A model generated the notes under the pieces. It was not told the DNA's origin. It searched no databases and saw only the letters and a program-made list of their open reading frames with translations. The position numbers and the translations under genes are program-made. From positions 1 through 6,662 of the forward strand of contig JALRJT010000144.1 of the NCBI GenBank assembly GCA_023254985.1: DNA of 6,662 nt, in the 5' to 3' direction. The DNA comes from Ilumatobacteraceae bacterium. Lineage in GTDB: Bacteria; Actinomycetota; Acidimicrobiia; Acidimicrobiales; Ilumatobacteraceae. Below are positions 1-6,057 of the stretch, one piece after another (positions within the stretch are counted from its first letter, which is position 1; each line of letters begins with the position of its first letter).

Positions 1-2
1 AG

Positions 3-3000
3 GCGACGTCGAACACCATCACGATCACGGTCACCAAGGCCAATCAGACGATCACCTTCGCTGACCCAGCAGATCGCAACTTCTCGACCTCATCGTTCAC
101 CCTTGCTCCGACGTCCTCGTCAGGTCTCGGGGTGACGCTCATTTCCGCCACGACGGGCGTCTGCACGGTCGATGGGTTCACCGTGACGATGGTCTTCAGT
201 GGAACGTGTTCGCTCACCGCATCGCGTGCAGAGTCGGCGAACTACAGCGCGGCAACTGACGTGACACAGTCCTTCGAGATCGCGGCCGTAATCCCGTATG
301 CACCGACGATCACCCAGCTGACGGCGAGCGACCGTGCAATCTCGGTGTTGTTCACCACGGGCAACTCTGGTGGATCCGCGCTCACCAACCACGAATACTC
401 GATCGACAACGGCGTCACGTGGGTCGCCTGGCCGATCGGCTCCACGAGCTCGCCCCTCAACATCGCGGGACTCACCAACGGCGTGGAGTACCAGGTCAAG
501 ATTCGGGCGATCAACGCGATCGGTACCGGTCCTGAGTCGAACATGCTCGCGGTCACCCCGGTTGCGCCAGTTGTACTCGTTGGTCCGACCACGACCACCA
601 TCGACCCGACGACCACGACGTCGACGATCATCGAGTCGACGACGACCACCATCTTCACGACGACGACGGTCACGCTCGCACCGAATCGCCGCCAGACGAC
701 GACCACGGTCGCGCGCCGTGCGATCACCACGACGACGATCACCCGTGGCAGCCGAACCACGACGACCACTCGTGCCACGACGACCACGACATCGACGACC
801 ACGACGCTCTTCGATCGCATTCCACCTGGCATCCGTCGCCCATCTCCGTCGACGACCACGGCCGGAGTGACCGTGCGTCCACAGACACCATCTACGACCA
901 CCTCAGTAGTTGGCTCGCAGACTCCGACGAGTGTGCGCACTCCATCTGGCGTCATCGTTCGTCCACAGAACCCATCCACAACTTCGGCAACTGGTTCTGT
1001 GTCAACCACCGCATCGACAACGACGTCGGTGCTGGCATCCGACCGAGTGACGTTGCGTCCGCAGTCAGATTCGACCGTGGCGTCAGTCGCTCCGTCGACG
1101 ACTGCAGTTGCACTTGCGCCGCTCGTGCCCGAGGTGACGACGATTGAATCGACGACCACGACGATCTTTGTGCCCGAGACGGTCCCTGCCAAGCTTGCAC
1201 CAGCGAACGGCGCGTCGGTTGTTGGCGGCGAGATTGCCAACATCGTGTGGTCGCAAGTCGATCAACAGCAGATGAAGGCCGAGGTCGGAGACTCGACTCT
1301 GATGATGGCTGCGATCTCACCGTCGGGTGAGCGCCAGCCTCTGTTGCCGAACGGTTCACTTGCGTACGTCCCAGGATCGACGACGCGTGTCGACGGCGCG
1401 GGAATGCTCCCTGGCTCAAAGGTCGAAGTGTGGATGCACTCGACGCCGACCTTGCTCGGTGTCGCCACCGTCGGCGCAGATGGAGTCTTTGCTCAGGTGT
1501 TCCAGGTGCCTACGTTGATCGAGCACGGTAGCCACAAGCTGCAGGTCGTCGGTGTGTCGCCCGCTGGTGAGGAGATGGTCATTGCACTCGGTGTCACCGT
1601 CACCGATCAGGCGACGATCGAGAAGGCGAAGGCAGGGGAGATGTCGGTGACTGAGGCCGACATGCTCGCGCACCCAGGTGTGACCGGACTGTCCACGATG
1701 TCAGATGATTCTGCCAACAGTGTGTTGCTCCTCTTGATCCTCATTGTGTTGCTCCTGGCAGCGGTTTCCTTCGACCGCCTCGTCGTCGTGCCGCGACGCC
1801 GCTCCTTCGCGGATCGTGTGTCGAGCGCGACACCATGGCTTGTGCACGCACAGCCGGTGCGAATGGCGACACACGGTCTTGGACTCCTCGTCGGACTCGG
1901 GGCACTCGTCAGCACGGATGGCCAGGTCGCGGCACCGACGGCGCTGTGGCTCGGCATCCTGGTGGTGCTCGGCATCTTGGATTCGATTGGTGCGCTCGTA
2001 GCGCTCGCGACCTGGGCGAGCGTCTTCGTCGCCACTGGTCGTGTGAACTCGCTGACCGAACTGAGCGTGGTCGTCCTCGTTGGCGCGATCGTGATGCTCC
2101 CGCTGGCATCCGCCGAAATCCTGCGACCACGCGGCAATGGTCGTTCGCAGCGCGTGGGAACGGTCGCCCAGATCGTGGTGTCGGCTGCGATGGCGTCGCT
2201 CATGACCGTGGTCTTGACGTGGCTGCTCGTCGCCGGTTCAGACGTTCGCTTTGCGGCAGCCGAGTACGTCACTGAGATCGGGGCCGCAGCGGCGTTCGCA
2301 GCGATTGCCAGGTTTGCACTCGTGTCGAAGATGAACCCGTTCGCGTTGCGACATGCACGTGAGGTCCCACTTGCATACTTCGTCGCGATCTTCGGTGTCG
2401 TTGCAATCGCTCACGTGTCGGTGGATCTCGACGTGACCAACGTCGTCGGAGTGTTGGTCGTCGCAGGACTGCTCGCGGCGTCGACGGGTGCGTTCAGGTT
2501 CGTGATGGCGCCGCGCATACTCTCGCGACTCGCGCTCGTCGGCGTCGTCGCCCTCACCGTGACCTCGGGGGCAATCTCCTTCGGCAGTAATGAAGTCGAA
2601 GAGATCGTCCTCGAGCAGGATGCGACGGCGATCGATTCAATGAAGATCGTTGGCGAGACGAGTGCCTTCATTGACGGCATCCCACACATCTTCGTTGCTG
2701 GATCGATTCGTCCGGGCGAGGTCGTCTATGTCAACGGTGCCGTTGGCATGACGCTGACCATCGCCTCGGTCCGGACCGATGGAACCCTGATCCCGCTCAC
2801 GTCAGACGGAACGATCCAACTCATTCGCGGGCACTCGGTGTCAATCACCGGCACGGGTTTCGCTGCCGACGAAGACGTCAACGCGTGGCTCTTCTCCGAT
2901 CCGATCCTCGTCGGCAACACGCGTACGAGTGGCAAGGGCACCGTCCGCGACAGTTTCGTCGTGCCCGCCGTGACGACGAACGGGAACCACACGCTGCAGA

Positions 3001-3086
3001 TTCGTCTCGTCTCACCAGAGGGCAAGATCGTCAACTTCGGCCTGCCGGTGGTCGTGGTTGAGGACGTGGCCGACGGGGGAGCATGA
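3..3086 (+). CDS. Large multidomain surface/membrane protein with FN3, Thr-rich linker and ~10 TM helices (5' partial)
   Basis: The frame is open from the left edge, so the true start lies outside the window; the internal GTG at 132 is not a convincing start because the repeat domain continues upstream of it. Domains in order: an MBG/Ig-like repeat (nt 3-290, pattern QTITFADP...SSGLGV...GTCSLTA...NYSAA), a fibronectin type III domain (about 294-563, ending NGVEYQVKIRAINAIGTGPES), a Thr/Ser-rich low-complexity linker (about 585-1170), and an extracytoplasmic beta-rich domain (1341-1607). Next comes a block of hydrophobic helices (about 1716-2590), then a second copy of the beta-domain (2796-3065). 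The first helix is followed by PRRR and later loops by RPRGNGR and SKMNPFALRHAR. By the positive-inside rule this gives about ten helices with both beta-domains outside. Function is unknown; a cell-surface adhesion or envelope role is an inference. No sortase signal or catalytic motif was seen. Confidence 0.85.
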   Translation, partial: ATSNTITITVTKANQTITFADPADRNFSTSSFTLAPTSSSGLGVTLISATTGVCTVDGFTVTMVFSGTCSLTASRAESANYSAATDVTQSFEIAAVIPYAPTITQLTASDRAISVLFTTGNSGGSALTNHEYSIDNGVTWVAWPIGSTSSPLNIAGLTNGVEYQVKIRAINAIGTGPESNMLAVTPVAPVVLVGPTTTTIDPTTTTSTIIESTTTTIFTTTTVTLAPNRRQTTTTVARRAITTTTITRGSRTTTTTRATTTTTSTTTTLFDRIPPGIRRPSPSTTTAGVTVRPQTPSTTTSVVGSQTPTSVRTPSGVIVRPQNPSTTSATGSVSTTASTTTSVLASDRVTLRPQSDSTVASVAPSTTAVALAPLVPEVTTIESTTTTIFVPETVPAKLAPANGASVVGGEIANIVWSQVDQQQMKAEVGDSTLMMAAISPSGERQPLLPNGSLAYVPGSTTRVDGAGMLPGSKVEVWMHSTPTLLGVATVGADGVFAQVFQVPTLIEHGSHKLQVVGVSPAGEEMVIALGVTVTDQATIEKAKAGEMSVTEADMLAHPGVTGLSTMSDDSANSVLLLLILIVLLLAAVSFDRLVVVPRRRSFADRVSSATPWLVHAQPVRMATHGLGLLVGLGALVSTDGQVAAPTALWLGILVVLGILDSIGALVALATWASVFVATGRVNSLTELSVVVLVGAIVMLPLASAEILRPRGNGRSQRVGTVAQIVVSAAMASLMTVVLTWLLVAGSDVRFAAAEYVTEIGAAAAFAAIARFALVSKMNPFALRHAREVPLAYFVAIFGVVAIAHVSVDLDVTNVVGVLVVAGLLAASTGAFRFVMAPRILSRLALVGVVALTVTSGAISFGSNEVEEIVLEQDATAIDSMKIVGETSAFIDGIPHIFVAGSIRPGEVVYVNGAVGMTLTIASVRTDGTLIPLTSDGTIQLIRGHSVSITGTGFAADEDVNAWLFSDPILVGNTRTSGKGTVRDSFVVPAVTTNGNHTLQIRLVSPEGKIVNFGLPVVVVEDVADGGA
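585..1170 (+). repeat. Thr/Ser-rich low-complexity linker with short internal repeats
   Basis: This part of the large protein is built from ACG/ACC threonine codons (runs such as TTTTTIDPTTTT). It also contains three copies of a motif resembling V-x-V/L-R-P-Q-x-x-S-T, starting at 867, 951 and 1047. The peptide IESTTTTIF occurs at both ends of the linker (630-656 and 1143-1169), encoded with different synonymous codons. Thr-rich linkers of this type commonly join secreted domains to the wall or membrane and are often O-glycosylated in actinobacteria; that use here is inferred. The complementary strand stays open across it only because of the codon bias. Confidence 0.8.
1341..1607 (+). other. 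Extracytoplasmic beta-domain, copy A (before the membrane block)
   Basis: About 89 residues lying between the Thr-rich linker and the first membrane helix. The pattern is G-x-G (VDGAGM), then V-x-V-W, S-x-P-x-L-L-G, a G-rich turn (ADG), VP, H-x-L-Q and VSPAGE. It resembles copy B at 2796-3065 in length and spacing, so the two are probably an internal duplication. Similar domains occur in large actinobacterial surface proteins; no named family is claimed. Confidence 0.65.
1716..2590 (+). other. Membrane block of about ten helices within the large protein
   Basis: Hydrophobic stretches begin with SVLLLLILIVLLLAAVSF and include ALWLGILVVLGIL, SVVVLVGAIVMLPLA, IVVSAAMASLMTVVLTWLL, YFVAIFGVVAIAHV, VVGVLVVAGLLAA and LALVGVVALTVTSGAISF. 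Arg/Lys-rich loops (PRRR, RPRGNGR, KMNPFALRHAR, APRILSR) alternate with acidic or polar ones, giving a consistent positive-inside topology with an even number of helices. The stretch starting ALWLGIL is long enough for two helices, so the count is nine or ten. No known transporter motif was seen. Confidence 0.7.
2796..3065 (+). other. Extracytoplasmic beta-domain, copy B (after the membrane block)
   Basis: About 90 residues forming the C-terminus of the large protein. It matches copy A at 1341-1607 in the order G-x-G (ITGTGF), V-x-A-W, S-D-P-I-L-V-G, G-x-G-T, VP, H-T-L-Q and VSPEGK, ending V-V-V-E-D against V-T-V-T-D. An even helix count between the copies would place both on the same, outer, side of the membrane. 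Confidence 0.65.
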
Positions 3087-3089
3087 GCG

Positions 3090-3130
3090 AAGACTACGCA
3101 GTGCGCGAGTTTCACTCACTGCGTAGTCTT
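3090..3130 (+). terminator. Perfect 14-bp inverted repeat between the membrane protein gene and the histidine kinase gene
   Basis: AAGACTACGCAGTG at 3090-3103 is the exact reverse complement of CACTGCGTAGTCTT at 3117-3130, with a 13-base loop. The left arm begins three bases after the upstream TGA stop, as an intrinsic terminator would. There is no T-tract after the stem, only GCGTCGTGG, so it would have to be a U-less hairpin. It also ends five bases before the next GTG start, so it could instead be a dyad operator or an RNA structure controlling initiation. The palindrome is certain; its role is not. Confidence 0.55.
3124..3129 (+). promoter_or_regulatory. Possible -10 box for a leaderless histidine kinase transcript
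   Basis: TAGTCT fits the actinobacterial TAnnnT -10 pattern and lies six bases before the GTG at 3136, the spacing expected when transcription starts at the start codon. No Shine-Dalgarno sequence precedes this GTG, which agrees with leaderless translation. No good -35 is visible. The hexamer lies inside the right arm of the inverted repeat. Confidence 0.35.
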
Positions 3131-3135
3131 GCGTC

Positions 3136-4215
3136 GTGGCATTCTTCCGACGAGAGCGTAAGTCCGAATCGAGCGACGTCACGGGCGTTGATCAGACGCC
3201 ACAGCTTTCCCTCGAGCAGATGCGCCTTGCGATGAACGCCCTTCCGATGGGTGTCGTCATCGTGTCCAAGGACGGCCAGAGTCGCTGGACGAACTCCGCC
3301 GTCGAAGACCTGCTTGCCCAAGGTTCGGTCGATGTCGAGCGCTTCAACAAGCACGTGGATGCACTGGCTGCTGTCGCACTAGGCGGAGAATCACGAGAGG
3401 AGCACGTGGAGTTCGGCGATCCGGCCGTGCGAATGTTCGAGATGGTCAGCGCCCCGCTCACCGATGGTGGAGGAGCGGTCATCGTCTACGACGAGACGAA
3501 GCAGGTGATGACCGATCGAGTGCGAACGGACTTCGTCGCCAACATCAGCCACGAACTGCGCACGCCGATCGGTGCCGTGTCACTGATGGCCGAGAACTTG
3601 ATGGCCGCGACCGAGGACACCGACGTCGCACGGATGGCGTCGGTGATCTTCACAGAAGTCACCCGCCTGAACGACACCGTCGGCGACCTCTTGGAACTCG
3701 CTCGAATCGAGTTCGACGGGCTCGCCAACACCCAAGAGGTCGACCTCGTCAAGGTTGTGGAAGAGGCGACGGGACGATTGCGTTCGGCGGCACTCGCCAA
3801 GTCAGTGATGATCTCGATCGAGAACTACCCGCAGGTGATGATCATGGCAGATCGCGCGCAGCTCGTGTCAGCCATTAGCAACTTGCTCGACAATGCGATC
3901 AAGTTCAGCCCCAATGGCTCGATCGTCAAGATCTCGATCGAGGTGCTCGATGACCAGGTGAAGATCGTCGTATCAGACAACGGTCCGGGTATCAGGGGGG
4001 AGCATTTGACGCGAATCTTCGAGCGGTTCTATCGAGTGGATGACGCGCGCAGCCGCTCAACCGGTGGCACGGGACTGGGACTCGCGATTGTGCGCCATAT
4101 CTCGTTGTTGCACGGCGGTGATGTGAGTGCCGAGTCGACACTCGGCGAGGGATCGCGATTCACGCTCACGCTGCCGTTGCGTCAGATCGGGAACATGGGA
4201 GAATCGGAGGACTGA
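3136..4215 (+). CDS. SenX3-like sensor histidine kinase without membrane segments
   Basis: A 359-residue two-component sensor kinase expected to autophosphorylate on His and pass the phosphate to a response regulator. Residues ~35-125 form a PAS-like sensor (ALPMGVVIVSKDGQSRWTNSA). The HisKA dimerisation domain has the H-box FVANISHELRTPIGA with the phospho-acceptor His139. The HATPase domain carries the N-box (SNLLDNAIKFSPNG, Asn253), G1 (DNGPGI, 281-286), F-box (RIFERFYR, 293-300) and G2 (GGTGLGL, 310-316). All catalytic motifs are intact. The layout and motifs match mycobacterial SenX3, but the N-terminal membrane helices of SenX3 are missing. An in-frame TAG at 3124 shows the frame cannot start earlier than the GTG at 3136; an ATG at 3223 is a less likely alternative. 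The product is therefore probably cytoplasmic. No regX3-like regulator is in view; the next gene is gcvH. Confidence 0.9.
   Translation: MAFFRRERKSESSDVTGVDQTPQLSLEQMRLAMNALPMGVVIVSKDGQSRWTNSAVEDLLAQGSVDVERFNKHVDALAAVALGGESREEHVEFGDPAVRMFEMVSAPLTDGGGAVIVYDETKQVMTDRVRTDFVANISHELRTPIGAVSLMAENLMAATEDTDVARMASVIFTEVTRLNDTVGDLLELARIEFDGLANTQEVDLVKVVEEATGRLRSAALAKSVMISIENYPQVMIMADRAQLVSAISNLLDNAIKFSPNGSIVKISIEVLDDQVKIVVSDNGPGIRGEHLTRIFERFYRVDDARSRSTGGTGLGLAIVRHISLLHGGDVSAESTLGEGSRFTLTLPLRQIGNMGESED
4206..4210 (+). promoter_or_regulatory. Ribosome binding site for gcvH
   Basis: GGAGG lies four bases before the ATG at 4215, inside the last codons of the histidine kinase gene. It is the only strong Shine-Dalgarno sequence noticed ahead of a start in this window and supports the overlapping TGATG start for gcvH. 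Confidence 0.7.
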
Positions 4216-4595
4216 TGCGCATCCCCGACGGACTTCGATACTCGCCTGATCACCTGTGGGTACTCGTGGATGGGGAACAAGCGCGCATCGGCATCACCGA
4301 CCACCATCAGGACGCGCTCGGAGAAATCGTGTTCGCCAAGTTGCCGCAAGTGGGTGACTCAGTTCTCGTGGGCCAGGCCGCAGCAGAGGTCGAAAGTTCG
4401 AAGAGCGTGAGCGACATCTACGCGCCGATCTCGGGTTCAGTCGTGGGGGTTAACGAACGGCTCGTGGACTCACCGGGACTGCTCAATTCGGACCCATACG
4501 GTTCGGGGTGGTTGTACGACGTGATGATGTCGTACGACGAAACCTTGGAACAACTCCTGACGCCGGATGAGTACCGAGCCCTCGTCGGGGACTAG
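4215..4595 (+). CDS. gcvH: Glycine cleavage system H protein (lipoyl carrier)
   Basis: A 126-residue protein of normal GcvH length. GcvH carries the aminomethyl group on a lipoyl-lysine arm between the P, T and L proteins of the glycine cleavage complex in the cytoplasm, and can also serve in lipoate relay. The start is typical (YSPDHLWV), followed by GITDHHQDALGEIVF and the lipoylation hairpin VESSKSVSDIYAPISG; Lys63 is the expected lipoylated residue. The C-terminal SGLL-like segment (DSPGLLNSDPYGSGWL) and the final helix LTPDEYRALV are also conserved. The ATG overlaps the kinase TGA by one base, so translation is probably coupled. The genes for the P, T and L proteins are not in the window. 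In many actinobacteria gcvH is followed by an FHA protein (garA) and a MerR regulator; here a convergent membrane protein gene follows instead. Confidence 0.95.
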   Translation: MRIPDGLRYSPDHLWVLVDGEQARIGITDHHQDALGEIVFAKLPQVGDSVLVGQAAAEVESSKSVSDIYAPISGSVVGVNERLVDSPGLLNSDPYGSGWLYDVMMSYDETLEQLLTPDEYRALVGD

Positions 4596-5086
4596 TCGGT
4601 GAAAAACTTCCAGGAATAGATCCGGATCTGGTCCGGGTTTTTGGTCGGCCAAAACTTCACCTTGCCAGTGTGTTCGCCTTGCTTGAGTTCGGTGATTGCT
4701 GCACCCTCTTGAGGCAAAAAGCTGATCGTGAAGTTGCCCGGGTCGTAGATGGCCGTCGGGGGAAGGTCGATTTGTGCACCCGGAGCCGGGGCTGTTCCCG
4801 AGGTGACGAGTTCATCCAAGCGAGTCGTTGGCATCTCAACGTCGTCGATGAACAACGTGGCTTCGTAGCCCTCGACGAAGTCGACGATGATCTGAGATTG
4901 ACGCAACACGCGTTCGTTGTTGCCAGGCGAGATGCCCTCGATGGCGTCGGGAAGGTTCGAGGCCTCCTTGCCGGTGAGGCCCACTCGCGCACCCATGATG
5001 AAGAGCACGAGACCGAAGGAAATTCCCATACTCGCGAGCAACATTTTCGTGTCGATGCGCTTGCGCGGAGTCGAATTCACCCCCAT
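4592..5086 (-). CDS. Single-pass membrane protein with extracytoplasmic Ig-like domain
   Basis: 164 residues. A short basic N-terminus (TPRKRIDTK) precedes one hydrophobic helix at about residues 15-37 (LLASMGISFGLVLFIMGARV), so the rest is predicted to lie outside the membrane. The outer domain looks Ig-like: ISPGNNERVLRQSQIIVDF, then LFIDDVEMP, YDPGNFTISFLP and a closing W-K-F strand, as in small bacterial Ig folds where a proline-led 'P-x-N' start is followed by a surface-property pattern. There is no lipobox and no catalytic motif, and no specific family name is claimed. The ATG at 5086 lacks a strong Shine-Dalgarno sequence. The gene diverges from the pseudokinase gene and converges on gcvH with a four-base overlap. 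Confidence 0.75.
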   Translation of the reverse strand: MGVNSTPRKRIDTKMLLASMGISFGLVLFIMGARVGLTGKEASNLPDAIEGISPGNNERVLRQSQIIVDFVEGYEATLFIDDVEMPTTRLDELVTSGTAPAPGAQIDLPPTAIYDPGNFTISFLPQEGAAITELKQGEHTGKVKFWPTKNPDQIRIYSWKFFTD

Positions 5087-5145
5087 ATTCTCGCTGATGG
5101 AAGGTCGTGATGGGCATTCGGGCCCGCGCTTTGCCCGCTAGGTTT
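5087..5145. promoter_or_regulatory. Short divergent intergenic region, probable back-to-back promoters
   Basis: These ~59 bases separate the starts of the minus-strand membrane protein and the plus-strand kinase-like gene. TAGGTT at 5139-5144 resembles a TAnnnT -10 box reading right, but it lies only one base before the ATG at 5146 and ten before the ATG at 5155. No convincing promoter was found for the left-reading gene. If translation began at 5107 the gap would shrink to 20 bases, too little for two promoters. Confidence 0.35.
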
Positions 5146-6057
5146 ATGTCACTCATGGCAGACCTCGACCAGCTGGTCGGAGCCGATCTGGCCCGCCGAT
5201 ATCGCCTGACGACCCTCAGATCGGGTTCATCAACTTCGCACGTATTCGATGCGCTGGACTCGCGTGATGGTTTGCAGGTGATCGTCAGAATGGCGACGGC
5301 CGAGTCTCTCGTCGACCTCAATGCCGGTGTGTTGAATGCGGGCGATGCGGCCGAGTTGTTCAAGCGCCAGACTCAAATGCTGGCTTCGCTGCACCACCCG
5401 GCAATTGCCCAGATTCTTGACTGGGGAACTGAGGTCATCGGTGGGGTGCTGTACGTGTTCACAGTGGTCGAGCACTTTCCAGGGGGGACGCTCCGTGAAT
5501 TCCTCGATCGCGGGCGACGACTGACCGCCCCACAGGCACTCGTCGTCGGTCTCGACGTTTGTCGAGCGTTGCACATGATCCATACGAAGGGCTGGGTGCA
5601 CGGCGACGTGCGACCAGCAAACATTTTCTTGGGTGGAGACGGTCGAGTACGGCTCGCAGGGCTGGGTCAGAAGCGAGTAACGACTGCAGAGTCGATGAGC
5701 CTCGAGCAGAGTTTCTATGCCGCACCCGAGGTTGCCGTTGGTGGTCAGCCCGACGTGAAGAGCGACGTCTATTCACTTTCTCTCACGTTGCTGGAGCTCG
5801 TCACGGGTTCAGTGCCGTTTGCGAGCGACACCGTGGCGAGCACACTTGCTGCGCGCGTCGATGAGTTGTTGCCAGTGTCTGCCGATCTCGGACCAGTTGC
5901 TGCTCCACTCGAACGAGCGGCGAGACCGTCCCCAGATGATCGAGCGAGTGCGCTCGAGTTCGGCAAAGCGCTGGCGGCGATCGCGGGTCGTTTGCCGCTG
6001 CCCGAACCGATCGTTGAGTTTGCAACCGACAGGCGATTTGAATTCCAATTGGTGTAA
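5146..6057 (+). CDS. Ser/Thr protein kinase-fold protein, probable pseudokinase (C-terminus disturbed by junction)
   Basis: About 303 residues from the ATG at 5146; ATG 5155 (MADLDQLVG) is equally good. An extension to GTG 5107 is possible, but its Arg/Ala-rich N-terminus shows no kinase similarity. The kinase fold is clear: LASLHHPAIAQILDWG (alpha-C to beta4), then GGTLREFLDRG, the catalytic loop HGDVRPAN, YAAPE, SDVYSLSLTLLELVTGSVPF and a final DDRASALEFGKAL. Key residues have changed. The Gly-rich loop is not recognisable, the beta3 Lys is Arg (VIVRMA), the alpha-C Glu is Gln (KRQTQML), and DFG is GLG (VRLAGLGQ). The catalytic-loop Asp and Asn remain. Catalysis is therefore doubtful; a scaffold or allosteric role, as for the actinobacterial MviN pseudokinase domain, is an inference. 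No membrane helix is seen. The last ~10 residues (TDRRFEFQLV) and the TAA probably come from the foreign DNA at the junction, so the real protein was likely longer. Confidence 0.85.
   Translation: MSLMADLDQLVGADLARRYRLTTLRSGSSTSHVFDALDSRDGLQVIVRMATAESLVDLNAGVLNAGDAAELFKRQTQMLASLHHPAIAQILDWGTEVIGGVLYVFTVVEHFPGGTLREFLDRGRRLTAPQALVVGLDVCRALHMIHTKGWVHGDVRPANIFLGGDGRVRLAGLGQKRVTTAESMSLEQSFYAAPEVAVGGQPDVKSDVYSLSLTLLELVTGSVPFASDTVASTLAARVDELLPVSADLGPVAAPLERAARPSPDDRASALEFGKALAAIAGRLPLPEPIVEFATDRRFEFQLV

Noticed and set aside
132..134. GTG at 132 as the start of the large protein
   Set aside because: The same frame is open to the left edge and encodes the first half of the MBG-like repeat (ITFADPADRNF...SSGLG), so the gene begins further upstream.
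585..830. Possible CRISPR or tandem DNA repeat in the ACGACC-rich stretch
   Set aside because: The repetition follows Thr codons in frame, with no constant repeat or unique-spacer structure; it is protein low complexity.
242..1243. Long open minus-strand frame (333 residues, Val-rich) opposite the surface protein gene
   Set aside because: It mirrors the Thr codon repeats (ACG/ACC read as CGT/GGT), giving Val-rich low complexity with no domain, and the plus strand has clear MBG and FN3 domains.
4596..5110. Plus-strand open frame opposite the minus-strand membrane protein
   Set aside because: It has no recognisable domain and high Arg/Asp content typical of antisense, whereas the minus strand shows a clear TM helix and Ig-like pattern.
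5107..5145. N-terminal extension of the kinase-like gene from GTG 5107
   Set aside because: The added residues (MMGIRARALPARF) are not kinase-like, there is no Shine-Dalgarno sequence, and it would leave only 20 bases to the divergent gene.
5769..6032. Left part of the minus-strand frame that begins in the CotH fragment
   Set aside because: It is exact antisense of the conserved end of the kinase domain (SDVYSLSLTLLELVTGSVPF to ALEFGKAL) and has no CotH-like residues; it is read-through past the junction.
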